Source: CAIYRG01 sp964494505
Lineage (GTDB): Bacteria > Pseudomonadota > Alphaproteobacteria > Micropepsales > Micropepsaceae
Length of the DNA stretch: 64,000 nucleotides
NCBI GenBank assembly: GCA_964494505.1
Contig: CAZBRO010000019.1
Span: 1-64,000, forward strand
Direction: 5' to 3'
Position 1 is the stretch's first letter, and each line of letters opens with the position of its first letter. A program made the position numbers and the translations under genes. Shown piece after piece: positions 42,036 to 50,877 of this stretch. The notes beneath the pieces were generated by a model. The model was not told the DNA's origin and ran no database searches. It saw only the letters and a program-made list of their open reading frames with translations.

Positions 42036-43646
42036 ATGGCCGAACCAGACGATAGTTTCGATTACGTCATTGTGGGTGCGGGGAGTGCCGGATGCGTGCT
42101 GGCGAACCGGCTGTCCGCGGACGGGCGGACGCGCGTCGCGCTCATCGAAGCCGGCGGCCGGGATAATTGGATATGGTTCCATATTCCGGTCGGTTATCTG
42201 TTTGCCATCGGCAATCCGCGTTCCGATTGGATGTTCCGCACCGAGCCCGATTCGGGGCTGAACGGGCGCAGCCTGGCTTATCCCCGCGGCAAGGTGATCG
42301 GCGGCAGTTCGTCCATCAACGCGATGATCTATATGAGGGGGCAGTCGGCCGATTACGACCATTGGCGCCAGATGGGCCTGGAGGGGTGGGGCTGGCGCGA
42401 CGTGCTGCCCTATTTCCGGAAACACGAGGATCATTTCGGTGGCGGAGACGAATTCCATGGCGCCGGCGGCGAATGGCGCGTGGACACCCCGCGCGTGCGC
42501 TGGGACCTGCTCGGAGCCTTCGCGCGGGCCGCGCGCGATTCCGGTATTCCGTCCACGGATGATTTCAACCGCGGCGACAACGAAGGCTGCGGCACTTTCC
42601 AGGTCAACCAGAAAGGCGGGCGGCGGCTGAGCACGGCGCGCGGGTTCCTGAAACCGGCGCTGAGGCGGCCCAATCTGACGCTCATCACGGAGGCGCTGGC
42701 GGACCGGGTCGTGTTCGAGGGCAAACGCGCGGCCGGCGTCGTCATCCGGCAGAACGGAATCGAACGCACGATTTCCGCGCGGCGCGAGGTGATTCTTTCT
42801 GCGGGCGCGGTCGCGACCCCGCCTTTGCTCGAACGCTCGGGTATCGGCGACGGCGAGCGGCTGCGAACGCTTGGCGTGCCCGTCGTTCATCACGCGCCCG
42901 GCGTGGGAGAGAATCTGCAGGATCATCTGCAGCTCCGGCTGATCTTCAAGGTCACGGGCGTGCGCACCATGAACGCCGATTACCGCTCCCGCATTCGCCG
43001 CGCCGGCATGGTGCTGAATTACGCGTTGCGGCGGCGCGGTCCGCTGACCATGGCGCCCTCGCAATTGGGCGCCTTCACGCGCTCGTCGCCGGATTACGAG
43101 ACGCCCAATCTGCAATTCCACATCCAGCCCTTGTCGCTCGACAAATTCGGCGATCCCCTGCACGAATTTCCGGCCTTCACTGCGAGCGTCGCCAATCTGC
43201 GCCCCACCAGCAGAGGGTCGATCCATGCGCGGAGCCGCGATGCCGACGATCCGCCTATTATCGTGACGAATTATCTCTCCACCCCGGAAGACAGGCGGGT
43301 CGCGGTTGACGCGATCCGGCTGACGCGCCGGATAGTCGCCTCACCTGCACTCGCGGCCTATCGCCCGGTGGAATTCCGCCCCGGCGCACACCTGCAATCG
43401 GATGCGGATTTGCTGCGGGCGGCGGGCGATATCGGCACCACGATCTTCCACCCCGCCGGCACGGCGAAGATGGGTGCGGAGAGCGATCCCAACGCGGTGG
43501 TGGATGCGAGCTTGCGCGCTCGCGGCGTTGAAGGTTTGCGGATCGTCGATGCCTCGGTGATGCCGAACATCACATCGGGCAACACGGCGGCTCCCACGAT
43601 GATGATCGCCGAAAAAGCGGCCGAGATGATTTTGAAGGGGCTGTGA
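42036..43646 (+). CDS. GMC family oxidoreductase (choline/alcohol dehydrogenase-like)
   Basis: 536 residues of FAD enzyme that oxidises an alcohol. The FAD motif is FDYVIVGAGSAGCVLA; GMC signature 1 is in GKVIGGSSSINAMIYMRG; the active-site His pair is in IFHPAGTAKMG and SVMPNITSGNTAAPT. No signal peptide, so cytosolic or membrane-associated. Substrate unknown. Followed by a palindrome and a convergent CMD-family gene. Confidence 0.92.
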   Translation: MAEPDDSFDYVIVGAGSAGCVLANRLSADGRTRVALIEAGGRDNWIWFHIPVGYLFAIGNPRSDWMFRTEPDSGLNGRSLAYPRGKVIGGSSSINAMIYMRGQSADYDHWRQMGLEGWGWRDVLPYFRKHEDHFGGGDEFHGAGGEWRVDTPRVRWDLLGAFARAARDSGIPSTDDFNRGDNEGCGTFQVNQKGGRRLSTARGFLKPALRRPNLTLITEALADRVVFEGKRAAGVVIRQNGIERTISARREVILSAGAVATPPLLERSGIGDGERLRTLGVPVVHHAPGVGENLQDHLQLRLIFKVTGVRTMNADYRSRIRRAGMVLNYALRRRGPLTMAPSQLGAFTRSSPDYETPNLQFHIQPLSLDKFGDPLHEFPAFTASVANLRPTSRGSIHARSRDADDPPIIVTNYLSTPEDRRVAVDAIRLTRRIVASPALAAYRPVEFRPGAHLQSDADLLRAAGDIGTTIFHPAGTAKMGAESDPNAVVDASLRARGVEGLRIVDASVMPNITSGNTAAPTMMIAEKAAEMILKGL

Positions 43647-43648
43647 TT

Positions 43649-43684
43649 CCCCTCCCCCTGCCCCCTCCCGCAAGGGGAGGGGGA
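43649..43684. repeat. Type B palindrome between convergent genes
   Basis: CCCCTCCC at 43662-43669 pairs with GGGGAGGGG at 43674-43682 around a GCAA loop. Two bases after the GMC stop, before the CMD gene stop. Confidence 0.6.
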
Positions 43685-43708
43685 GCACGCGGGGAAGCAG
43701 CAGCTCTT

Positions 43709-44350
43709 TTACTTCGGAAATACCTGAGCCATCCGTACGAGCTTCGGCTCGTTGCCCGGTGCGGTATCGGCCTTCGCCGCGATCAGCGACATCGCCGTGA
43801 TGCCGTAATAGCCGGCAAGCCCGATGATGTCGGTGACGCCCTTTTCCCCGAACTGCTTCACCGCGGCATTGAAGGTCGCGTCGCTGACATTCTTGTCGCG
43901 ATAGGTCTCGACCAGATAGTCGTAGATGATCGCTTCGTCGGGCTTCAGCTTGGTCGGGCGCTTGCCGGCCGCGATGTCCGCGCCTACGGAAGGGTCGAGC
44001 CCGCCTTTCACCGCAATCGGATAATGCGCGTGCCAGATATAATCGCTGGTCCAATTGCGGGCGGCGATCAGGATGGCAAGCTCGGAGAGCCGTCCATCCA
44101 TCCCCGTGCCCCAGCGCAGATAATCCGACATCTTGATCGCATAGCTCGCGAATTCCGGGCTGCGCGCATAGACCTTGAACGGCGCGTTGGTGATGTTGCC
44201 GGCCCGCGGGCTGTTCTTCAGATCGTCGGCGAACTGCTTGGTCTTGGCGTCCATTTTATCGGGCGGAATGGGAGGAAAGCGCACGCTTTGGGCGGCGGCA
44301 GGCAACGCCAACGCGACGACGAGCGAAGCAAGAACCGCAAGTTTCTTCAT
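43709..44350 (-). CDS. Exported carboxymuconolactone decarboxylase-like protein
   Basis: 213 residues with a Sec signal ending LPAAAQ. The AhpD/CMD helical core runs from about 60 to 200 (LSELAILIAARNWTSDYIWHAHY and LVETYRDKNVS). The CxxC of AhpD is absent, so it is not a simple disulfide reductase. GGGAGG precedes ATG 44350. Divergent from the iorA-like gene by about 190 bases. Confidence 0.82.
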   Translation of the reverse strand: MKKLAVLASLVVALALPAAAQSVRFPPIPPDKMDAKTKQFADDLKNSPRAGNITNAPFKVYARSPEFASYAIKMSDYLRWGTGMDGRLSELAILIAARNWTSDYIWHAHYPIAVKGGLDPSVGADIAAGKRPTKLKPDEAIIYDYLVETYRDKNVSDATFNAAVKQFGEKGVTDIIGLAGYYGITAMSLIAAKADTAPGNEPKLVRMAQVFPK

Positions 44351-44536
44351 TGTTCCCTCCCGAGGAATCGGCCCGCCAAGCGCGCGGGTTCCGTTTCTTT
44401 CACTTTCGCACAAAGCGGCCGCCCGGTCACGGCTTCTCCGGAAACTTCAATCGCGTCCGCGTCTTAGGCGCGCCGATTGCGGGCGGCCGTCCTCCCGCAT
44501 AGATTCGCGCCAACGGACCAGGAGGCCGAAAGCGCC

Positions 44537-45013
44537 ATGGCGAACGTGACCTTGCGCGTGAACGGGCGCGCACAAACCATAGACGCGGACGACATGAACA
44601 TGCCGCTGCTCTATGCGCTGCGCGATGATTTGGAGCTGCATGGGCCGAAGTTCGGCTGCGGCCTCGGACAATGCGGCGCCTGCACGGTGATGGTGGATGG
44701 AAACGCGGTGCGTTCGTGCCGGATGACGATTCAGCAGGCGCAAGGGCGCGCCATCACCACGCTCGAAGGCTTGGGTTCGCCGGAGCAGATGCACCCGATT
44801 CAGGCGGCCTTCGTCGCGGAGCAGGCGGCGCAATGCGGCTATTGCACCAACGGCATGATCGTGTCGGCGGCAGCACTTTTGCAGAAAACGCCGAAGCCCA
44901 CGGAGGCGCAGGTGCGCACGGCGCTTGCGGGCAATCTCTGCCGCTGCGGCACCCATGTGCGGATATTGCGCGCGGTGATGCGCTCGGCGAATGGAGGGCG
45001 CACCAATGGGTGA
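44537..45013 (+). CDS. [2Fe-2S] subunit of molybdenum hydroxylase (IorA-like)
   Basis: 158 residues. N-terminal plant-type [2Fe-2S] cluster CGLGQCGACTVMVDG with a fourth Cys at SCRM; C-terminal second cluster CGYCTNGM and LCRCGTHVRIL. Passes electrons from the molybdenum subunit onward. GGAGG precedes the ATG. Overlaps the large subunit gene by eight bases. No FAD subunit follows, which fits the isoquinoline 1-oxidoreductase branch. Confidence 0.9.
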   Translation: MANVTLRVNGRAQTIDADDMNMPLLYALRDDLELHGPKFGCGLGQCGACTVMVDGNAVRSCRMTIQQAQGRAITTLEGLGSPEQMHPIQAAFVAEQAAQCGYCTNGMIVSAAALLQKTPKPTEAQVRTALAGNLCRCGTHVRILRAVMRSANGGRTNG

Positions 45014-47219
45014 GATGGACATCGCACGGCGCCAATTCCTGAAAGGGACTGGCGCGCTGGTCGTGGCCTTCACGATGGCCGACGCGTTTCCTGCGCTTGC
45101 GCAAAATGCCGGTGTGGGAAAAAGTCTCGCGGCCGATCAGGTGGATTCCTATCTCATCATCGGACCCGGAAAAACCGTGACGCTCTATGCCGGTAAGGTC
45201 GATATCGGCACCGGCGCGCGCGCGGCATACCGCCAGATCGTGGCCGAAGAACTCGATTTGGATATAAACGACATCGCCATGTTCGAAGGCGATACCGCGC
45301 TCTGCCCGGATCAGGGCGGTACGGGCGGCTCGACGGGCATCGTCAATGGCGGGATGCAGATTCGCCAGGCCGCGGCCACCGCGCGTCAGGCGCTGCTCGC
45401 GAAAGCCGCCTTCGTTTGGTCCGAACCGGCCGCCGGCCTCTCGGTCAGCAACGGCGTCGTGCAATCCCCGGACGGCCGGAAGATCGCCTATGAAGAGCTT
45501 CTTGCCGGGAATCATTTTGAGGTGAAGCTCGATCCCAAGGCGCCGTTGAAAGACCCCGGCCAATACAAATATGTCGGCCAGCCCGTTCAGCGGCCCGACC
45601 TCCCGGCGAAGATGACGGGCAAGCACACCTATGTGCAGGATTTCCGCCTGCCCGGAATGCTGCATGCGCGCGTGGTGCGGCCCTATCAAGTCGGCGCAAC
45701 GCTGGCCGATTTGGACGAAAGCTCCATCGCGAACATTCCCGGTGCGCACGTCGTGCGGATCAAGGATTTCCTCGCAGTGGTTGCGGAGCGCGAATGGAAC
45801 GCCGTGCGCGCCGCCAAGGCGTTGCGCGCGCGCTGGAGCGGCGGCGGCGGCTTGCCGGGTTCGGAGCGCGTTCACGCGGCCATCCGCACCAGTGAAATCG
45901 CCAAGGACGAGGAGCTGATCAAGCAGGGCGACTCGGCGGGAACGCTGCGCGGTGCAGCCCGCAAATTCGCCGCGAGTTATGAGTGGCCCGCGCAATCGCA
46001 TGCCTCCATGGGTCCGTCCTGCGCGGTCGCCGATTTCAGGCCGGACGGTCTGACCGTGTGGTCGTCATCGCAAGGCACGCACGGCTTGCGGCGCAATCTC
46101 GCGCGCGATCTGGGCGTGCCGGTCGAGCAGGTGCGCGTCACCTATATGGACGGCGCGGGCTCCTACGGCTCGAACGGCAGCGACGATGCGGCGGCCGATG
46201 CGGCGCTGATCTCGCGCAGCCTCGGCAAGCCGGTGCGCGTGCAATGGATGCGCGAGGACGAACACGGATTCGATCCGAAGGGCCCGCCGCAATTGCTCGA
46301 TTTGCGCGCGGCACTGGATGCGAACGGCAACATCGCGGCGTGGGAAACCGAAGCCTGGCTGCCGGAGAACACGCCCAATCTGCGCGCGCGTCCGATGCTG
46401 GCCTTTCTCGCCGCGGGAATTCCGCAGCCGGTCGGCCAGTCGGTGGCGCAAGTGCAGGGCAATGCGTATCCGTCATACGAACTTCCCAACATGACGGCGA
46501 CGGTGCATTGGACGAAGACGACGGCGCTCCGCCCGTCCAATTTGCGCGCGCCGGGAAAACCCGGGAACACCTTCGCCGTCGAATGCTTCATCGACGAATT
46601 GGCGGCCGCCGCCGCGCGCGATCCGCTGGAATTCCGCCTTGCCCATCTGAAGGACCCGTTCGGCGTTCGTCTGTTGAAGAACGTGGCGGATCGCATGGGC
46701 TGGAAGGCGCGTTCCGGCCCGAACCGCGCCGGTGGCGCGATGCTCACGGGGCGGGCCATCACCTATGTCTGGTACAAGCACATGGACAACCGAATGGCGC
46801 TGGGGCTGGACCTTTCGGTCGAGCGCGCCACCGGAAAGGTGCGCGTGACGCGCGTTGTCGCCGCCGTGGAATGCGGGTTGATGATCAATCCCGACGCGGT
46901 GAAGAACCAGGTCGAAGGCAACATCATGCAGGCCGTGAGCCGCACGCTGTATGAAGAAGTGGTGTTCGACCAATCGGGCGTGACAAGCGTGAATTGGGCG
47001 AGCTATCCCATCCTCACCTTCCCCGATGCGCCGCAGATCGACGTGGAGCTGATCGGCTCGACCCGCGACAAGCCCTTGGGAGCGGGCGAAGCGGCATCGG
47101 CCCCGGTACCGGCGGCCATCGGGAATGCGGTGTTCGACGCGACGGGGGTGCGCTTGCGCAAGGTGCCGCTGACGGCCGCGCGCGTCCGCGGCGCGCTGGT
47201 CCGCCAGGGCCAGGCGTAA
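45006..47219 (+). CDS. Molybdopterin large subunit (isoquinoline 1-oxidoreductase beta-like)
   Basis: 737 residues. Tat signal RRQFLKGTGALVVAF marks export with cofactor inserted. Molybdenum-site motifs: GTGGSTGIVNGG, the GSYGSNGSDDAAAD segment and the catalytic Glu in PLGAGEAA near the C-terminus. Together with the [2Fe-2S] subunit it would hydroxylate an aldehyde or N-heterocycle and give electrons to a cytochrome. Real substrate unknown. Confidence 0.9.
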   Translation: MGEMDIARRQFLKGTGALVVAFTMADAFPALAQNAGVGKSLAADQVDSYLIIGPGKTVTLYAGKVDIGTGARAAYRQIVAEELDLDINDIAMFEGDTALCPDQGGTGGSTGIVNGGMQIRQAAATARQALLAKAAFVWSEPAAGLSVSNGVVQSPDGRKIAYEELLAGNHFEVKLDPKAPLKDPGQYKYVGQPVQRPDLPAKMTGKHTYVQDFRLPGMLHARVVRPYQVGATLADLDESSIANIPGAHVVRIKDFLAVVAEREWNAVRAAKALRARWSGGGGLPGSERVHAAIRTSEIAKDEELIKQGDSAGTLRGAARKFAASYEWPAQSHASMGPSCAVADFRPDGLTVWSSSQGTHGLRRNLARDLGVPVEQVRVTYMDGAGSYGSNGSDDAAADAALISRSLGKPVRVQWMREDEHGFDPKGPPQLLDLRAALDANGNIAAWETEAWLPENTPNLRARPMLAFLAAGIPQPVGQSVAQVQGNAYPSYELPNMTATVHWTKTTALRPSNLRAPGKPGNTFAVECFIDELAAAAARDPLEFRLAHLKDPFGVRLLKNVADRMGWKARSGPNRAGGAMLTGRAITYVWYKHMDNRMALGLDLSVERATGKVRVTRVVAAVECGLMINPDAVKNQVEGNIMQAVSRTLYEEVVFDQSGVTSVNWASYPILTFPDAPQIDVELIGSTRDKPLGAGEAASAPVPAAIGNAVFDATGVRLRKVPLTAARVRGALVRQGQA

Positions 47220-47225
47220 AACCAC

Positions 47226-47258
47226 TCACCATGACCGGGCTCGACCCGGCCATGGTGA
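47226..47258. terminator. Type D hairpin between convergent genes
   Basis: TCACCATG-A-CCGGG, loop CTCGA, CCCGG-C-CATGGTGA: 13 pairs with one A/C mismatch. It lies between the iorB-like and NHL paralog 2 stops, the place of a two-way terminator; no T-run. Confidence 0.5.
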
Positions 47259-47274
47259 ACAAAAGGCTGCGTCT

Positions 47275-48336
47275 TTATCCCACCGGCTTGAATTTGTGCA
47301 CGCGCTTGCCGCGGTTCTCGTCCACGTAGACGTTGCCTTTCGAATCCACCGCGATGCCGTGGGCCTGGTTGAATTCGCCCGGGAAGCTGCCGGCGCGGCC
47401 GAAGCTGCCGACCTTCTTGCCGCTCTCGCGCTCGACAATGTCGACGGTCGCGTTGTTCTGATTGATGATGAACATGAAACGCTGCTGCGGATCGGGCGAA
47501 AAATCGACCGCCACCACCGCGCCGCCGCTCTGCTTGACCTTGCCGTCCTTGGGCGGGGTCGCCGGCGTCCAGGGAAGCGCGATGCTGCGCTTCAAATTGC
47601 CCATCTTGTCGTAGACGCGCATCTCCGAGCCTTGCCGGTTGCACACATACACCATCCCGTCGCGGCCCAGCGCGAGGCAGTGCACCGTCTCCATGTCTTC
47701 CATCTTCCACTGCCGCAGGAACTTGCCGTCCTTGTCCAGCACCGCGACGCGGCGATTGGAGCCCGAGCCCTCGCCGTCCGAGACATAGATGTCGCCATTG
47801 CCGCGATCGACGGAAATGCTCGAGGGCATGTTGAACACGGCGGCGGGCGAATTCAGCGGCTTGCCCTTGGGTGTGCCGTCCGAGGAATCGAGCTTCCCCT
47901 TCGTCCCGATCTGCAGCAGCAGCTTCTTTCCGTCATGGGTGTATTTCTGGATCATTCCGGAGGGCGCGCTCGCGATCCAGACATTGCCGTCCTTGTCGAA
48001 ATGACAGGAATGCAGGCGCGGATCGAGCAGCTTCGGATCGCCCCAGGAATTGACCACATTGCCTTCGGGATCGAACTCGATGATCGAGGGCGCGAGCGTG
48101 CCCGCATTCAGGTCGCCTTCCAGCACGTCCTGCCGGTTCAGGATCAGCACGTGATCCTGGGCATCGACGCACAAACCGCCGAGGCCGCCCAGCACCCAAT
48201 TGTTCGGGAGCGGCTTGGGCCAATTGACGTCCGCCTGATATTTCGGCGCCGTCTGGGCCTCGGCCGCAAGCGAGGGCATGCCCGCCAGCACCAGCGCGCA
48301 CAATCCGGTTTTCAACGCTGTCTTGAATTCGCGCAT
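47275..48336 (-). CDS. Exported NHL-repeat beta-propeller protein, paralog 2
   Basis: 353 residues; Sec signal ending SLAAEAQ. Blades repeat DKDGNVWIASA, GNGDIYVSDGEG, GRDGMVYVCNRQGSEMRVY and SKGNVYVDENRGKRVHKF. ATG 48336 has GGAG eight bases upstream; GTG 48345 overlaps the stop of the MBL gene. Last gene of the CHRD-PQQ-SMP30-MBL-NHL operon. Confidence 0.86.
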   Translation of the reverse strand: MREFKTALKTGLCALVLAGMPSLAAEAQTAPKYQADVNWPKPLPNNWVLGGLGGLCVDAQDHVLILNRQDVLEGDLNAGTLAPSIIEFDPEGNVVNSWGDPKLLDPRLHSCHFDKDGNVWIASAPSGMIQKYTHDGKKLLLQIGTKGKLDSSDGTPKGKPLNSPAAVFNMPSSISVDRGNGDIYVSDGEGSGSNRRVAVLDKDGKFLRQWKMEDMETVHCLALGRDGMVYVCNRQGSEMRVYDKMGNLKRSIALPWTPATPPKDGKVKQSGGAVVAVDFSPDPQQRFMFIINQNNATVDIVERESGKKVGSFGRAGSFPGEFNQAHGIAVDSKGNVYVDENRGKRVHKFKPVG

Positions 48337-48341
48337 CTCTT

Positions 48342-49790
48342 TCACTCCACGGCGACGGGGATGATGCCGATCGCCTTTTTGAGGTTGTCAAAGGGCTTCG
48401 CACCCGAGCCATGCGCGGGCGCAATCGTCTTCACGTTGAGATTGAGCTGGGTGATGTTGCGATAGAGGTCGATGCCATATTCGGGCGTGCGGCCGAAATC
48501 CCGCGGATCGGCGCCGGCCGGCGGATTGTAGCCGTCGCCCCAGAAGATCAGTCCTTCCTTGGGCATGAACACAAGCAGATTGGCGCCGTTATGTCCGCCG
48601 ATCAGATGATAGATCTCGATGGTCTTGGCGCCGTCGGTCATCACCTTCTTTTCGGTCACGGTCTCGAAGGTGGGCTCCTTGGGCGATTTCGACAGCAGGT
48701 CGGGCGCAAGGGTGCGCGGCCGGGCCCAGGCCTGCAGAAAAAAAGCGCGGTTCGTTTCGTGCGTCACCACCGTTGCCCCTTGCGCGACATAGGTGCGAAG
48801 CCCGCCGGCATGGTCGTAATGGGCGTGCGTATTGATGACGTATTTGATCGGCTTGTTGGGGATCTGCTTGGCGATCGCCTCGTTCACCGCGAGCGAGCGG
48901 GCTTCGCGGCCGATCCCTTCGACGACGACGACGTAATCCTTGAACTCGACGGCCCAGCTCCGGGCCCCGTCGGAATTCACGTACCACACGCCGTCGGCGA
49001 GCTTGTCCATAGTCACCGTGGGCGGCCCCGGCGGCGGCGCATTCGCGACATTGACGGGCGCCGGCATCGCGGGCGCCCCATTGGGTCTCACATCGTGGAT
49101 GATGACGTCCAGTGTGGGATGGCCATCCTCCGTCTGCACGATATGGGTCGGGAATTTGACCCCGCCGAAATCGGCATAATCGGAATAGACGATCTCCACC
49201 GGATAATCGCCGATCACTTCGTTGGTGTTGAGGAAGCTCACCTTCTCGACGAGGTTCTGATCATCGAGGGTGGCTTTCACATCCCGGCCTCCGATCTTGA
49301 CGGAGATGATCTTGCCGTCGAGCGTGCCGCCATTGGCAAGCGCGGCTTTGACGATGCCGTGCGGGCTCACCCACAATTGGCGCGTGCGGTCGTTCACCGC
49401 TTCGGGTGCGGGAGCCGTGTCGTTGCCGTTCTGGTTCCAGGCAGATTTGCCGCTGACGAACTGCACGGTGCGCTGTTCGCCCGCCACCGGCTGGGCGGCG
49501 CCCCCATGGGGCGGAGTCTCGGCTTGCGCGCGCACCGCATCGATGCGCATGGCGGGCGCCTGATAATCGATGGCGACGTCGTAGGAAACCTGATGGAAGC
49601 GCGGCCAGGGATCGCCGGGCAGATAGGCCTGCCCGAAACCGAAATTCGAGCCGCTGCCCGAATATTCGATGGAGGTCAGCTTGGTTGCCCCCATGGCATC
49701 GGAGACCGCCGCAAGGCCGGTCTTCTGGGGCTGTGTGCAGCCATGGAGCACGGCCGACAATGCGAGAATGGCCGCCCAGTGCATTCGCAT
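48342..49790 (-). CDS. Metallo-beta-lactamase-fold lipoprotein
   Basis: 482 residues. Signal with lipobox AVLHGC. A 240-residue N-terminal beta-rich domain precedes an MBL domain with the zinc motif NTHAHYDHAGG, HETN, GGHNGANL and GDGYNPP. Fits hydrolases acting on lactones or similar esters outside the cytoplasm. AAGGAG precedes the ATG; 20 bases after the SMP-30 gene. Confidence 0.88.
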   Translation of the reverse strand: MRMHWAAILALSAVLHGCTQPQKTGLAAVSDAMGATKLTSIEYSGSGSNFGFGQAYLPGDPWPRFHQVSYDVAIDYQAPAMRIDAVRAQAETPPHGGAAQPVAGEQRTVQFVSGKSAWNQNGNDTAPAPEAVNDRTRQLWVSPHGIVKAALANGGTLDGKIISVKIGGRDVKATLDDQNLVEKVSFLNTNEVIGDYPVEIVYSDYADFGGVKFPTHIVQTEDGHPTLDVIIHDVRPNGAPAMPAPVNVANAPPPGPPTVTMDKLADGVWYVNSDGARSWAVEFKDYVVVVEGIGREARSLAVNEAIAKQIPNKPIKYVINTHAHYDHAGGLRTYVAQGATVVTHETNRAFFLQAWARPRTLAPDLLSKSPKEPTFETVTEKKVMTDGAKTIEIYHLIGGHNGANLLVFMPKEGLIFWGDGYNPPAGADPRDFGRTPEYGIDLYRNITQLNLNVKTIAPAHGSGAKPFDNLKKAIGIIPVAVE

Positions 49791-49810
49791 CGTCTACTCC
49801 TTGGATGAAT

Positions 49811-50815
49811 TTAGGCCTTGCGGGCCTTTACCGGGACCGGAGTCCCGGCGATTTTCAGGTTCACCATGTTGAGCGAGGAGCGCGTGGTGAAATAGAGCGT
49901 TTTCCAGTCGTCCCCGCCGAACGCCATGTTGGTGGTGGCAGGCGCGCCGTGGACGATGCGGCCGAGCTTCTTGCCTGTCTTGTCCATGATGAAGAGGCCG
50001 CCCGCGCCGCCGGTATAGACGTTGCCGGCCGAGTCCACCTTCATCCCGTCGGGGACACCGGGCTCCGGACCGTTCAAATCCACGAAAACGCGGTCGGTCT
50101 GCATGGCGAGCGTGCCGTTCGCCTGCATCTGGAAGCTGCGCACATGCCGCCGCCGCGAATCGTTGATGTAGAGCACGCTTTCGTCCGGCGAAAAGGCGAT
50201 GCCGTTCGGTGTGAGGAAATCGTCGGCCAGAAGCGTGATGGACCCGAGATCGGCGCTCACCCGGTACACGCCGGCCTTGGTCACGTCCCACTGCTCCGGC
50301 GCCGACGGCCCGCCCGGATCGGTGAAATAGATCGAGCCGTCGGACTTCACGACGACATCGTTGGGGCGCAACAGGCGCTTGCCCTGGAAATTGTTGGCGA
50401 CCACCGTGATGCTGCCGTCGGGATCGGTGCGGGTGACGCGCCTTGTCGCGTGCTCGCAGGCGATCAGGCGCCCCTGCAGATCGCGGGTCAGGCCGTTGGC
50501 CTCGTTGGTCTTGTCCTTGAACAACGTCACGCCCTGGCCGGGTGTGTATTTCATCCGGCGGCTGGTCTGGATGTCGCTGAAGAGGAGATAATGGCCTTCC
50601 GCCCACCACATCGGTCCTTCGGTGGGCCCGATATCGCCGCCGAAGCCGGTGGCAAGTTCGCGGATGGGCTCCGATGTCGAGACGATGGCGTCGAGTTCGG
50701 GCGCCATGCGGTCGATGCGCTTGGCCCCCTGGGCAAAGGCGCGGTTCGCTGCAGCGAGCGCAATCCCGCCGGCGGCTCCCGCGATGATTTCGCGGCGCGT
50801 CATTCCATAGCGCAT
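49811..50815 (-). CDS. Exported SMP-30/gluconolactonase-like protein
   Basis: 334 residues; Tat-type signal MTRREIIAGAAGGIALAA. Propeller of the SMP-30/LRE family: metal site candidates are GPTEGPMWW, RPNDVVV, FLTPNGIAFSPDE and the GVPDGMKVDSAG blade. Enzymes of this family open aldonolactones. It lies 62 bases after the PQQ dehydrogenase gene, so it is well placed to hydrolyse a lactone made by that enzyme. GGGAGGGG precedes ATG 50815. Confidence 0.9.
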   Translation of the reverse strand: MRYGMTRREIIAGAAGGIALAAANRAFAQGAKRIDRMAPELDAIVSTSEPIRELATGFGGDIGPTEGPMWWAEGHYLLFSDIQTSRRMKYTPGQGVTLFKDKTNEANGLTRDLQGRLIACEHATRRVTRTDPDGSITVVANNFQGKRLLRPNDVVVKSDGSIYFTDPGGPSAPEQWDVTKAGVYRVSADLGSITLLADDFLTPNGIAFSPDESVLYINDSRRRHVRSFQMQANGTLAMQTDRVFVDLNGPEPGVPDGMKVDSAGNVYTGGAGGLFIMDKTGKKLGRIVHGAPATTNMAFGGDDWKTLYFTTRSSLNMVNLKIAGTPVPVKARKA

Positions 50816-50877
50816 GGCGACCCCTCCCGAAATCACCCCGCCTTCACCGGCCGGCTTTGGCGGACAGCCCACCGGCC

